Made by a program: the position numbers and the translations under genes. Positions 42,452 through 52,308 of a stretch of 64,000 bases of DNA are shown in pieces (positions within the stretch are counted from its first letter, which is position 1; each line of letters begins with the position of its first letter). This DNA comes from Staphylococcus coagulans (GTDB taxonomy: Bacteria > Bacillota > Bacilli > Staphylococcales > Staphylococcaceae). Location: assembly GCF_002901995.1 (NCBI RefSeq), contig NZ_PPQN01000014.1, positions 33,524 to 97,523 on the forward strand, written 5' to 3'. The notes under the pieces were generated by a model that saw only the letters and a program-made list of their open reading frames with translations, was not told the origin of the DNA and made no database searches.

Positions 42452-42492
42452 AAGCGGCTGGGATAAGATTATTGTCCCAGCCGCTTCTTTTT
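42452..42492. terminator. Strong bidirectional terminator
   Basis: AAGCGGCTGGGA / TCCCAGCCGCTT with a short loop, an A run before and TTCTTTTTAT after. Between asp23 and the convergent MFS gene. Confidence 0.92.
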
Positions 42493-43642
42493 ATTGCATT
42501 ATTGCTTGCTTTCCTTTGAGCGATAAAATAATGATAAAACCTATAAACCCTATGCCAGCTGCAAAATAGATTGTTGCATGGAGGTGAATGTGTGAAACGA
42601 TTAAACCTCCAAGCATGGCGCCAAATCCAATTCCTGCATTTAAAGCTGACATATTCCAACTCATCACTTGACTATGATCACCCTCAACTTGATCAATCAA
42701 GCCCGATTGTACAGCAGGGTTTGTACTCCATTGAATGATATGCCAAACAAATAATCCAATTAAAAGTAAAATCGTCGTTTGCCACAAAGCGTTTAATAAT
42801 AGCATAACAACTACAAAAGCTGAACCACTCACTGTGAGCCATGTTTTGAATGAGAATTTATCTGTAAAAAATCCGCCTAACGATGTGCCACACATTCCCG
42901 CAACACCGATAATCAGTAATGCTAAAGAAACGAATTTAATGTCATGACCACCAGATAAAATTAATGGGTTAATGTAAATATAAGCTACAGAATTTGCTGT
43001 TAAAATAATAAAAGTGACTGATAACAATTTGCTCACTTCTGATTTGCTTCGAATTCGAGTTGGATAGGTGTTTTCCGTCGCATAGGTCATTTTTAAATGT
43101 GTGGGTAAGTAGAGCGTAAGCAATAGACCAGCAAGTAATCCCGCGACAATAATTAATCCAAAAGTATAGCGCCATCCTATCCAATCACCAATTAATGTTC
43201 CAATAGGGACACCGAAAACATTTGCCGCACTAAAACCTGTATAAACGAGACCCAACATTTTACCCCGGTTTTCAGGTTTTGCGAGCACAACTGTTATGGC
43301 TAATATTTTAACAACTATTAGGGCAGCAGCGGCAGATGAAAGGATACGCCCAATAATTAATATCGTAAAATTAGGAGATAGTGCAATCATCAAATTACCT
43401 AATACGAAGAAAGCAATTGAATATAACAATACATACTTTGGTGAATATTTTTCAGTAAGTTTGACTAAAATAGGTCCTGTAATCGCAAAAGTAAAAGCAT
43501 AAATCGTAACAAGCTGACCGATCCATGCTTCAGAAATATTTAAATCAGTACTCATAAGATTCATAATTCCCGCGACGACCATTTCAACCATACCTACAAT
43601 GAAAATACTTAACATAAAAGTTAAGGTTCTCATGATAGTCAT
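42491..43642 (-). CDS. MFS transporter, 12-TM (AraJ/drug exporter-like)
   Basis: A 383-residue major facilitator of DHA1 type with 12 hydrophobic segments. The N-half motif LTEKYSPKYVLLYSIAFFVLG and the later GFSAANVFGVPIGTLIGDWIGWR (TM5 antiporter-type motif C) support an efflux role for sugars or drugs. Substrate unknown. Start ATG after AGGAG. Downstream end abuts the terminator. Confidence 0.82.
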   Translation of the reverse strand: MTIMRTLTFMLSIFIVGMVEMVVAGIMNLMSTDLNISEAWIGQLVTIYAFTFAITGPILVKLTEKYSPKYVLLYSIAFFVLGNLMIALSPNFTILIIGRILSSAAAALIVVKILAITVVLAKPENRGKMLGLVYTGFSAANVFGVPIGTLIGDWIGWRYTFGLIIVAGLLAGLLLTLYLPTHLKMTYATENTYPTRIRSKSEVSKLLSVTFIILTANSVAYIYINPLILSGGHDIKFVSLALLIIGVAGMCGTSLGGFFTDKFSFKTWLTVSGSAFVVVMLLLNALWQTTILLLIGLFVWHIIQWSTNPAVQSGLIDQVEGDHSQVMSWNMSALNAGIGFGAMLGGLIVSHIHLHATIYFAAGIGFIGFIIILSLKGKQAIMQ

Positions 43643-43840
43643 AGCAATACTCCTTAATCGTATATTCAGTTCTGTTTTTCATTTTAATACAATTGGTTAC
43701 AATAAGAAATACTTACGCCTTTATCTGTATGAGAGAGAAGTAAGTTGATTATAATTTTAGTCATAAAAATTTGTCATTGAGAAGTGTCATTATACGCATA
43801 AATGAAGTCGTAGAATACGAATTTTTATAACGTTTTATAA

Positions 43841-43889
43841 TAAATAGCGCTAAGATGTTTTCTATTAAAAATCATCTTAGCGCTATTTA
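43841..43889. repeat. Dispersed palindromic element, copy 2
   Basis: A perfect 17-bp inverted repeat, TAAATAGCGCTAAGATG at 43841-43857 and CATCTTAGCGCTATTTA at 43873-43889. The loop reads TTTCTATTAAAAAT. After it comes AGATTGAAGTCTCAG, related to the copy 1 flank. The rest of this 394-bp gap shows no gene. Confidence 0.8.
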
Positions 43890-44036
43890 TTATAAGATTG
43901 AAGTCTCAGCTTAGTCCTAGAGGAAGGGGATGGGGGCATATAGACCTTGTTATGAGGACATACATCCCCAAAAATTTATAGCGCAATCGTCAATTAAATG
44001 TGCCGCTATGTCCGAGTTTCTCAAAATTGCATATAT

Positions 44037-46007
44037 TTATTCTGATGTCATGTGAAGCGGATTGTCTACTTTAATATAGGTGTAATGATGTGCTTCATCT
44101 ATGAGGCGCATCGTTGTCACACATTTATAGTCAATAACTGGGTTGAAAAATGTGTGGTAAATACTGTTGATTCGATCTTGATTCATTTGCGTTTGTTTTA
44201 TTCGCTCAAAGCACTGTTGGATTTGTGTTTGTACAATTTGCCACAATTTGTTTTCTAACTGTTCATCTTTGTAGTAATGTGCAATGGCTGCGACGATTTC
44301 ACCTAGATGGTTTTGAATCGTAGAATAAAAAGCTTTATTAAAAACTGAAGTCTGGCTCTCAGTTAATATTCTAGATTTCTCGTGAAAATCAGATGTGTCA
44401 TAGCCCATAGATGAAAGTTGATGCTGATCAATTCTCAAACCTTCGAAATCACGTATAAGCATTTGTTGGAATGCACCTGTTCTATCATCGAACACTGCAA
44501 TCGTATTCTGTAGATGCGCTTCTAATGCAATCCCATACTTCACAAGTAAAGGTACAACATAATCAATCAGTGCACGTGCATAAGGTGAAAACCAGTCTTG
44601 ACACAGTTGTGACATGTCGACAGAATGTCCTTGATGTGCGGCAAAACGCTCGATAAGTTCGATGACTAATGTACGATGTTCGCTAGGTTTATTGACAACA
44701 AAGCTTGATGGAATTAGCGGTAGTGCATTATCATCGAGCAAATCATATATATTTTCTCGATAAAGTGTACCCAATTGTTCACTTCGTCGCTCTTGATATG
44801 CGGGATTTTTATCATTTGGATTATAAAAATGCGCACCTGCAAGTTCCGGAACCGCTTGTGTGGCGACATCTTTAAATAATGGATCATTGTGTGCGATATG
44901 CGTTAAAATATTTGTCATTAAAGGACCATTATGTGTTGTTTGCTCTGACAATGTACGAATTTCCCCTGTAATATGGACATTCGTCGAAAGTTTTATATGA
45001 GGTGTCTGCTCAGGTTTTTCAGGCATTAACGTACGGAATGACAGACCGGCATAATAGTTTTGTTGATACGACAAAGGAACAATGATTTGTTGACTTACAG
45101 CATCTTGATATTCTTCAGTAATGATATGTGCGTATTGCCAAGGGTGTACAATCAAAGGCACATAGTTATTCAATGACTGCGATGATCCTTCCAACTGATT
45201 TTGAGCTGCTTCTTTTAATCCTTCAAATGCATCATAAACGACCTCAGCATAATTTGAATGCGCAGACATCGTTCTTGCGTAATCTCGATGTATTAAAATA
45301 AATTGCATTGGAATGCCATGCTGATACTCTGAGGAGTAACATATCGTTTCTTTGGCAGTCATCCCTTTTCGAAGTTTTGCGCCAGGATGAACGGGATGCC
45401 CCTCAATGACGAGTTGCTCTGAAGTCAGATAGCGATCATTTTGAGCTTCAATGTAATCAAGAAGCGTCGGAAAGTCATTTAATGAATGCTGCGCTTGATA
45501 GCTCAATGCTAAAGCCATATGAGCAGCACTGTTTTCTAAATCATCTCGAAATTGTTTTGCCGCTTCTCCGTCATATTGTGTATCTTCTTGAATGATAACA
45601 TCCAAAATCTCATTTGGATGTAAAACGCGTTCATCTTCGCTACTTTCATGATACCAATAAAAAGGGCCTTCTAAGTCGATACGGTTGAATGCATGTTGTC
45701 CTTTGATTTTTGCGAATAATGTTCGTCCAGTATATGTAAAATGAATGCATAATAATTGGCCAGCAGGAATGGCACAATTTTGAAAATGTTGTGCCTCTTT
45801 GATTTCACAATGATCAAAGCCGCCAACTAAGTTTTCACGATAAATCGATGCCATTAAACGGGCAGTTATTTTATCGCGGCTGGATAATATGTTTTCTTTA
45901 AATAATTGCGCCCAGTTCGAATCGATTTCGACGAGCGTTTGAAAGCATTCTTGTTCATCTTTTGTCAAAAGAATGTCAGTTTTTTGCTGATTTCTCTCTT
46001 TATTCAT
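44037..46007 (-). CDS. sfaD: Staphyloferrin A synthetase SfaD (IucA/IucC family)
   Basis: A 656-residue NIS synthetase. IucA/IucC features are IEGHPVHPGAKLRKGM (substrate/ATP site, residues about 205-220) and, in the C-terminal FhuF-like half, GIALEAHLQNTIAVFDDRTG. In S. aureus SfaD joins citrate to the side chain of D-ornithine as the first step. It is divergent from sfaABC with a Fur-box-like element between. Confidence 0.9.
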   Translation of the reverse strand: MNKERNQQKTDILLTKDEQECFQTLVEIDSNWAQLFKENILSSRDKITARLMASIYRENLVGGFDHCEIKEAQHFQNCAIPAGQLLCIHFTYTGRTLFAKIKGQHAFNRIDLEGPFYWYHESSEDERVLHPNEILDVIIQEDTQYDGEAAKQFRDDLENSAAHMALALSYQAQHSLNDFPTLLDYIEAQNDRYLTSEQLVIEGHPVHPGAKLRKGMTAKETICYSSEYQHGIPMQFILIHRDYARTMSAHSNYAEVVYDAFEGLKEAAQNQLEGSSQSLNNYVPLIVHPWQYAHIITEEYQDAVSQQIIVPLSYQQNYYAGLSFRTLMPEKPEQTPHIKLSTNVHITGEIRTLSEQTTHNGPLMTNILTHIAHNDPLFKDVATQAVPELAGAHFYNPNDKNPAYQERRSEQLGTLYRENIYDLLDDNALPLIPSSFVVNKPSEHRTLVIELIERFAAHQGHSVDMSQLCQDWFSPYARALIDYVVPLLVKYGIALEAHLQNTIAVFDDRTGAFQQMLIRDFEGLRIDQHQLSSMGYDTSDFHEKSRILTESQTSVFNKAFYSTIQNHLGEIVAAIAHYYKDEQLENKLWQIVQTQIQQCFERIKQTQMNQDRINSIYHTFFNPVIDYKCVTTMRLIDEAHHYTYIKVDNPLHMTSE

Positions 46008-46069
46008 GAGTACACCTCATTCATTTTATTTTACAAATAGTAAGATGATTCGTATAATCCATAATATCG

Positions 46070-46092
46070 GAAATGAGAACCGTTATCAATTA
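46070..46092. promoter_or_regulatory. Fur-box-like site, sfaD-sfaA
   Basis: AATGAGAACCGTTATCAATTA resembles the Fur consensus (GATAATGATTATC inverted repeats) in the divergent gap. The almost identical TGAGAATCGTTATCAA occurs before htsA. Confidence 0.65.
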
Positions 46093-46107
46093 AAGAAGGT
46101 GAAGATT

Positions 46108-47304
46108 TTGGCAAAATGGTTTTTTTCGAGTACCTTTTTACTATTTCTGGGTAACTGGATTGGGCAAATTGCACTTAACTGGTACGCTTATCAATTAAAT
46201 CATAATGCGATGGATCTTGCATTAATCAACTTTTTTCGATTAGCCCCTATATTCTTATTAAGCTTATGGGCGGGCGCCATAGCAGATCGTTATCGACGAA
46301 GCACTTTGATTAAATTGACAGTAACGAGTTCATTCCTTATTACGGGTACGCTCACAATTTTTGTCTTAACAATGGGTGAATTACCAATGACATTTTTATA
46401 CATCTATTCATGTTTACGTGGATGTATGAGTGCCATTGAAACACCGGTCAGACAAGCAGTCCTACCTGATATCTCTGAACGGTTATCCATCTCAAAAGTC
46501 GTTTCTTACCATTCTTTTATATTAAATGTATGTCGCTCCATCGGCCCAGCAATATCGGGCTTTATTATTGCAATTTGGGATATTTCTATTGCATTTGTCA
46601 TCCAAACGGCTTGCTACCTTTTAGCATTATCTCTAAGTTTACCACTACAATTGATGGTAAAAAAACAAAACAAGGCACCCAAATTTTCTTTACCTATCGC
46701 ATGGAACTACTTTAAATTAAACGTTGTGAGTCGAAGAATATTTACGACATCGTTATTAATTATGGCGATGGGGTATTCCTATACTACTATGTTACCCATT
46801 TTGACCAATGAGTTATTTCCTAAAAATGCATCCATCTTCGGCACGGCAATGACTTTTAGTGCAATAGGTGGAATACTTGCTACTTTGATTATTCCATATA
46901 TTTTAAAAACAGTGTCGACAGATAAATTTTATTTCTTGAGTTCGGTCTTATTCGGTCTCGCTTTAATGTTACTCTACCCATTTGGAACGACAGGCTTATT
47001 TATCGCTATATTCTGTGTGGGGTTATTTGGTCAATTTGCACGTACAACAAATCGAATATATTTTCAAAATGATGTAGAAGAAGAAAACAGGGGAAAAATT
47101 TTAAGTATTGTTATGATGGACAGAGGTATGATTCCATTAGGCGCAGTGGTATTGAGTTATTTTACGGAACACATTGGGATTACAACTACTTTTTTAGTAA
47201 TGGGAGTGGCAACGACACTTATCGCAATATTGGGGTATGCAATGAATCTTAAAATAAACGGAGGAAAGACAATCCATGACAACCATTCATCATCTAAATG
47301 CTGA
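46108..47304 (+). CDS. sfaA: Staphyloferrin A exporter SfaA (MFS)
   Basis: A 398-residue major facilitator with 12 membrane segments. TTG 46108 (MAKWFFSSTFLLFLGNWIG...) is chosen because AAGAAGGTGA precedes it and the longer frame would run over the Fur box and the sfaD start. Motif ADRYRRSTLIKLTV lies between TM2 and TM3. It exports newly made staphyloferrin A in S. aureus. The end overlaps sfaB by 29 nt. Confidence 0.88.
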   Translation: MAKWFFSSTFLLFLGNWIGQIALNWYAYQLNHNAMDLALINFFRLAPIFLLSLWAGAIADRYRRSTLIKLTVTSSFLITGTLTIFVLTMGELPMTFLYIYSCLRGCMSAIETPVRQAVLPDISERLSISKVVSYHSFILNVCRSIGPAISGFIIAIWDISIAFVIQTACYLLALSLSLPLQLMVKKQNKAPKFSLPIAWNYFKLNVVSRRIFTTSLLIMAMGYSYTTMLPILTNELFPKNASIFGTAMTFSAIGGILATLIIPYILKTVSTDKFYFLSSVLFGLALMLLYPFGTTGLFIAIFCVGLFGQFARTTNRIYFQNDVEEENRGKILSIVMMDRGMIPLGAVVLSYFTEHIGITTTFLVMGVATTLIAILGYAMNLKINGGKTIHDNHSSSKC

Positions 47305-49039
47305 TCAAAATATACAATATCGTATTCTCGTTGCATGTATCAAAGAGCGGCTATTCCCTGAACAAACAGCAGTTCAATACGAAAAAGATAAACTTGTGAT
47401 TCAGTTGCACCAACACATTTTACATGTTGCGTGTGTCGCGAAAAGTATGCTTTTTCAATTTGAATTAGAGGGACCGATTTATGAGAAAGTGAATCATGAA
47501 GACATAGAAGTTCAAACGGTTGAAGAATTGTTAGCAATACTTGAAGGCAAATTTGGTATTGAATTTCATGAACAGTTAGTAAAGGAATTATTACATAGTC
47601 GTCTTGGACTTGAATTGAGTTATCAACAGCTAAGACAACGCCAAAATATGATGCGTCATTCTTTGAAATTTTCACGAATGCCAGAGTCACTTAATTTTAT
47701 TGAATGGCTAAACCATATTAATGATGACTCTGATTTTTCAGCTTTAGGTTATACAGAGGGGATGGTTTGGAACGGCCATCCTTCACATCCTTTAACGAAA
47801 ACAAAATTACCACTTACTGTTGATGAAATTCAAAAGTATGCGCCTGAGTTTATGAAAGTCATTCCTTTAAAAATTGTACTTGTCCATCAAAGTATTTTAA
47901 AATTTACGTCAATGACAGATCAAGAAGATTTTGTATTAAGTGAAATTATTCCAGATATGGAAAGTCAATTGAGACAATGGATGCAAATGTATCAGTCATC
48001 TTTAGATGAATATCGGGTGATGTTTGTACATCCGTGGCAATATGAAAATGTGATTACTGAAGAGTTTGGTCAATGGATTGCTGAACATCTCGTTATCCCA
48101 ACCCCTTTTACTGTAGATTCAAAAGCGACGTTGTCATTTCGAACAATGAGATTGCTCAAATATCCGTTTCATATTAAATTGCCTATGAATGTTCAAGCGA
48201 CAAGTGCTGTCCGTACGGTATCAACAGTGACAACAGTAGATGGTCCAAAATTGAGTTATCAACTTCAAGAAATGTTGGACATTTATCCAACTTTAACAAT
48301 TGCTGCTGAGCCTTATGGTGCACATTTAGATGTTGAAGCGGATCTTGCACGCCAATTTGCGATGATTGTGAGATACGCAATAGAGGATAAAAAACAAAAT
48401 CATACACAGATTGTTACAGCGGCTTTGACACAAATCAATCCCGTTGACGGTCAAATCGTGATCGATAGTTTGATTGAATACGTATACGGAGAAATCAGCC
48501 AAGATACAATCGTACAGTTTATGACACAATATATGCAGGCATTAATCCCGCCTCTTATCGGCTATATTCAAAAATATGGCATTGCTTTAGAAGCGCATCA
48601 ACAAAATACGGTATTACAAATCGATAAAGATACACATGCATTGTCATTTATTGTGCGTGATTTAGGAGGTTCTCGTATTGAACCTCAAACATTAAAACAG
48701 ACGGTGCCAGAGTTGACTGTATCAAATCAAAGTTTAATCACTGAAAATATAGATGAAGTCATTGCTAAATTTCAGCATGCAGTCATTCAAAATCAACTTG
48801 GCACGGTAATCCATCACTTTCATCATCGACACGGAATCAATGAGAAGGTACTTTACAACGTTGCCGGTGAAATCATTGAAAATGCAATAACGTCGAATTT
48901 AAATCATGCGGAAGCGCTAAAAAGATTATTATTTGGTAAGAAAATGACGGTTAAGGCGTTACTAAATATGAGAATGGAACAAAAAGTGAAGCAATATGTG
49001 CAAATAGAAATTGATAATCCGCTAGAAAGAGAGATGTAG
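47276..49039 (+). CDS. sfaB: Staphyloferrin A synthetase SfaB (IucA/IucC family)
   Basis: A 587-residue NIS synthetase. WNGHPSHPLTKTKLPL is the active-site region, and GIALEAHQQNTVLQIDKDTH is the C-terminal motif. In S. aureus SfaB adds the second citrate to the alpha amine of the SfaD product, giving staphyloferrin A. Ribosome site CGGAGGAAAG. The ATG is within the sfaA end. Confidence 0.9.
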   Translation: MTTIHHLNADQNIQYRILVACIKERLFPEQTAVQYEKDKLVIQLHQHILHVACVAKSMLFQFELEGPIYEKVNHEDIEVQTVEELLAILEGKFGIEFHEQLVKELLHSRLGLELSYQQLRQRQNMMRHSLKFSRMPESLNFIEWLNHINDDSDFSALGYTEGMVWNGHPSHPLTKTKLPLTVDEIQKYAPEFMKVIPLKIVLVHQSILKFTSMTDQEDFVLSEIIPDMESQLRQWMQMYQSSLDEYRVMFVHPWQYENVITEEFGQWIAEHLVIPTPFTVDSKATLSFRTMRLLKYPFHIKLPMNVQATSAVRTVSTVTTVDGPKLSYQLQEMLDIYPTLTIAAEPYGAHLDVEADLARQFAMIVRYAIEDKKQNHTQIVTAALTQINPVDGQIVIDSLIEYVYGEISQDTIVQFMTQYMQALIPPLIGYIQKYGIALEAHQQNTVLQIDKDTHALSFIVRDLGGSRIEPQTLKQTVPELTVSNQSLITENIDEVIAKFQHAVIQNQLGTVIHHFHHRHGINEKVLYNVAGEIIENAITSNLNHAEALKRLLFGKKMTVKALLNMRMEQKVKQYVQIEIDNPLEREM

Positions 49040-49042
49040 CCT

Positions 49043-50119
49043 ATGCCACAACTTCATGTTAATTTAAGTAAAATCAAATATAATGCAATGGCATTACAAC
49101 ACATGCTTTCAGCACAAGGTGTTCGAATGATTCCTGTAACGAAGTGTGTAGGTGGAGATATCAAGGTTCGAGAAATGTTACGTGACATTGGCTTTAGCAC
49201 ACTTGCTGAGTCTCGACTTTCCAAGATGACACATCATCAAAAACAACCGACGCAACAAGATATGATGATTAAAGGTGCTTTGCCAAATGAGATTGAAGAT
49301 GTGGTCTTGAAGAGTCAAGTGAGTATTCAAACAGAATTTTCAACGATTCAAGCATTGAATGATATGGCTGTCCAAAAAGGGGTTAAGCACGCAATTTATT
49401 TAATGGTTGATTGGAAAGACGGCAGAGAAGGTGCATTGACATATGAAGTCGTGCATCTTGTTAAAAAAATTATCAAACTCAAAGGTATTTATCTGAAAGG
49501 CTTAGCATTTAATTTTATGTGTTTTCGTCCAATCCAACCGACAGAAGAAGATATCGTTTATATGAATTATTTTATAGAATCGGTTGAACGTGATACAGGC
49601 GTGCGTTTTAACTCTATTTCAGGGGGTAATTCAAGTCTGTTGACTTTAGCGATGTACACTGACTTAGGCAGGATTAATGAACTTAGAATTGGTGAGGCGC
49701 TATTTAGAGGATATGAGACTTCCTACAACATGCGTTTACCATACTTGTATGACGATGCAATTTTGTTGAGTGGACGGATTTTAGAAATTAAACCGCGCTT
49801 AGATATTGAAAAGCGACAAGCTTATATGCAGGCTATCGTCGATGTTGGACAACTTGATACAGTCATTGATGGTATCCAACCTATCGAATCCCATTTGAAA
49901 ATTGTTGGAAGCTCAAGTGATGCTTTAATGATTGATCTAGGTCACTCGGATTATTATCAAATAGGTGATGAAATTACTTTCCAATTAAACTATTCATCTT
50001 TAGCTCAGAGTATGCATATGCCACATATATCGAAAAATTATATTGAAGATAAAGGTATTGAACAACTCATTAATGGATTTGTAGAAATAAAAAAGAATAA
50101 TTTTATAAAACAGAGTTGA
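49043..50119 (+). CDS. sfaC: Ornithine/alanine racemase-like SfaC
   Basis: A 358-residue fold-type III PLP enzyme of the alanine racemase N-terminal family. The cofactor lysine is K34 in MIPVTKCVGGDIKVREM. SISGGNSSLLTLAMY and GEALFRGYE fit the family barrel. It is thought to supply D-ornithine for staphyloferrin A. Starts 3 nt after sfaB. Confidence 0.85.
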   Translation: MPQLHVNLSKIKYNAMALQHMLSAQGVRMIPVTKCVGGDIKVREMLRDIGFSTLAESRLSKMTHHQKQPTQQDMMIKGALPNEIEDVVLKSQVSIQTEFSTIQALNDMAVQKGVKHAIYLMVDWKDGREGALTYEVVHLVKKIIKLKGIYLKGLAFNFMCFRPIQPTEEDIVYMNYFIESVERDTGVRFNSISGGNSSLLTLAMYTDLGRINELRIGEALFRGYETSYNMRLPYLYDDAILLSGRILEIKPRLDIEKRQAYMQAIVDVGQLDTVIDGIQPIESHLKIVGSSSDALMIDLGHSDYYQIGDEITFQLNYSSLAQSMHMPHISKNYIEDKGIEQLINGFVEIKKNNFIKQS

Positions 50120-50145
50120 CATTGAGAATCGTTATCAACTATTAT
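50116..50145 (+). promoter_or_regulatory. htsA promoter with overlapping Fur-box-like operator
   Basis: TTGACA at 50116-50121, an 18-nt spacer and TATTAT at 50140-50145. The spacer is filled by TTGAGAATCGTTATCAA, the same Fur-like element as before sfaA, so iron-loaded Fur would block polymerase directly. Confidence 0.72.
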
Positions 50146-50190
50146 AGAATTATGTAAATAAAACAACATCATTAAAGGAGTGGCAATGCA

Positions 50191-51183
50191 GTGAAGATGA
50201 AGAAATGGATGGGGTTTTTAGCAATCGTGGCAATCATGCTTCTTGTTGCAGCATGTGGGAATGTCAGTGATTCTGGCAAGTCAGATTCTAAAAATGACAC
50301 ACAATCAAATGGGAAAAGTGTAGAAATTAAACATGCGGGTGGCACAACTAAAATTGATAAAAAACCTAAAAAAGTGGTTGCTTTAGAATATTCATTTGTT
50401 GATGCGCTTGTTGCATTAGGTGTTAAACCTGTAGGTATTGCGGACGATGGTAAGAAGAAAAATATCATCGAACCTATTCGTGATAAAGTAGGCGACTATA
50501 AATCAGTAGGTTCACGTAAACAACCGAACTTAGAAGTGATTAGTGAGTTGAAACCGGACTTAATTATTGCAGATAGTAACAGACATAAAAATAACTATGA
50601 ACAATTGAGCAAAATTGCACCGACAATTTTATTACCAAGTTTAGACTCAAACTATAAAGATAACATCGAAGCGTTTAAAACAATCGGTAAAGCTTTATCA
50701 GAAAAAGACAAAGCAGATCAACGTTTAAAAGAGCATGAAGAAAAAATTGAGAAATACAAAAAAGAAATTACAATGGATAAAAGTAAAAAAGTTTTACCAG
50801 CTGTTATTTCTCAATCAGGTTTCTTAGCGCATTCTGACCAATCATACGTAGGTCAATTTTTACATGACTTAGGTTTTAAAGAAGCTTTAACTAAAGAAGT
50901 AGCTGATCAATTACCTGAATATTTAAATGCACCATACTTAAATATGAACTCGGAACAGCTTTCTGATGTTAACCCACAACGTATGTTTATTATGGTTAAT
51001 GGTGAAAACGATCCGCACTTAGCTAAAATGAAAAAGGATCCAGTATGGAACGAAATCGATGCTGTTAAAAATGATCGCGTTCACGTTGTAGATCGTCAAA
51101 CATGGGCTAAGTTTAGAGGTCTCATTTCTTCTGAAGAAATTGCCAAAGAATTAGTAGAAATTTCGGAAAAAGAGAAAAAATAA
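50191..51183 (+). CDS. htsA: Staphyloferrin A receptor lipoprotein HtsA
   Basis: A 330-residue class III iron-siderophore binding protein. GTG 50191 is taken as start (AAAGGAG 10 nt before). Lipobox VAAC with C22 as the lipid-anchored residue, in LLVAACGN. PKKVVALEYSFVDALVALGV starts the binding domain. Membrane-anchored receptor delivering Fe-staphyloferrin A to HtsBC. Confidence 0.92.
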   Translation: MKMKKWMGFLAIVAIMLLVAACGNVSDSGKSDSKNDTQSNGKSVEIKHAGGTTKIDKKPKKVVALEYSFVDALVALGVKPVGIADDGKKKNIIEPIRDKVGDYKSVGSRKQPNLEVISELKPDLIIADSNRHKNNYEQLSKIAPTILLPSLDSNYKDNIEAFKTIGKALSEKDKADQRLKEHEEKIEKYKKEITMDKSKKVLPAVISQSGFLAHSDQSYVGQFLHDLGFKEALTKEVADQLPEYLNAPYLNMNSEQLSDVNPQRMFIMVNGENDPHLAKMKKDPVWNEIDAVKNDRVHVVDRQTWAKFRGLISSEEIAKELVEISEKEKK

Positions 51184-51197
51184 GTTGCTTTTAAATG

Positions 51198-51255
51198 AAA
51201 GGGAAGGGATGATGCATCATCATGTGTTCAAGTGAACGACTTTTTCCTTTCCCTT
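51198..51255 (+). other. Structured intercistronic element, htsA-htsB
   Basis: Outer arms AAAGGGAAGGGA / TCCTTTCCCTT enclose a perfect palindrome GATGATGCATCATC (51209-51222) and a GTTCA / TGAAC hairpin, a three-way-junction-like fold. There is only a weak T tract inside the right arm. It may limit read-through, giving more receptor than permease, or stabilise the htsA mRNA end. Confidence 0.55.
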
Positions 51256-51282
51256 ACAATGCAATATAAAAGGTGATTTCAT

Positions 51283-52308
51283 ATGTCAAAATTCAATCAA
51301 AAAATTTATGATGGACATCACCAGAGAAGACGCACTACGCTTACTTTTATCGTAAGCGTGTGCTTTCTTATTTTTGCAATTTATTTAAATCTTGCAATTG
51401 GTTCATCAAAAATTTCATTTCAATCACTTATCGACTATTTCTTTCATCTTAAGTCAACGAAAGAAACATTTTTAATACATAGTGTTCGTATGCCGCGATT
51501 AATTGCAGGTATTATAATTGGTGCTGCACTTGGTGTAGCAGGTGTTTTAATGCAAGCAATCACAAGAAACCCATTAGCATCACCTCAAATTTTTGGTGTT
51601 AATGCGGGTGCATCATTTACTGTTGTATTAATTACGGTTTTAGTCCCTAGTTTAGCTAGCAACACGATAGTATTTGCATTTGTTGGGGCTTTTATTGGTG
51701 GTTTAGCGGTATATACCTTAGCGGATACAACTAAAGGGATGACACCGATAAAACTGGCACTTGCGGGGATGACTATTCATTTATTTTTCACAAGTCTGAC
51801 GCAAGGTATCATTTTATTAAATGAAGATGCGACGACGACAGTAATGTTTTGGCTTGTTGGTGCACTGCATACGATTAAATGGCCACAAATATTTCAGATC
51901 TTGCCTTGGATTATAAGTGGTTTAATTGCTGCATTACTGCTCGCACGCCAGTTGGCGATTATGGATTTAGGAGATCAATTGGCGACGGGCCTAGGACAAA
52001 ATACGAAATTAATTCGTGCTTTATCTGGATTAATCGTCATTGTTCTTGCAGGTGCTAGTGTATCCATTGCAGGACCTATTGGCTTTGTGGGTTTAATTGT
52101 CCCTCACATCGTGAAGCACTATCTAAATCGCAATTATTTCTTGATCATTACATTATCTATGATTATGGGAGCGAACTTGCTTCTGATTTCGGATGTAATC
52201 AGTCGACTCATCACTTTCCCATTTGAATCTCCAGTCGGTATTGTGACATCCTTTGTTGGTGCATTGTACTTCTTATGGATCACAATGAGAGGGGTGAAAG
52301 CGCGATGA
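51283..52308 (+). CDS. htsB: Staphyloferrin A ABC permease HtsB
   Basis: A 341-residue FecCD-family permease with about nine or ten membrane segments; signature LAGIIIGAALGVAGVLMQAI and GPIGFVGLIVPHIVKHYL. The ATPase (FhuC) is expected elsewhere in the chromosome. It overlaps htsC by four bases. Confidence 0.92.
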   Translation: MSKFNQKIYDGHHQRRRTTLTFIVSVCFLIFAIYLNLAIGSSKISFQSLIDYFFHLKSTKETFLIHSVRMPRLIAGIIIGAALGVAGVLMQAITRNPLASPQIFGVNAGASFTVVLITVLVPSLASNTIVFAFVGAFIGGLAVYTLADTTKGMTPIKLALAGMTIHLFFTSLTQGIILLNEDATTTVMFWLVGALHTIKWPQIFQILPWIISGLIAALLLARQLAIMDLGDQLATGLGQNTKLIRALSGLIVIVLAGASVSIAGPIGFVGLIVPHIVKHYLNRNYFLIITLSMIMGANLLLISDVISRLITFPFESPVGIVTSFVGALYFLWITMRGVKAR

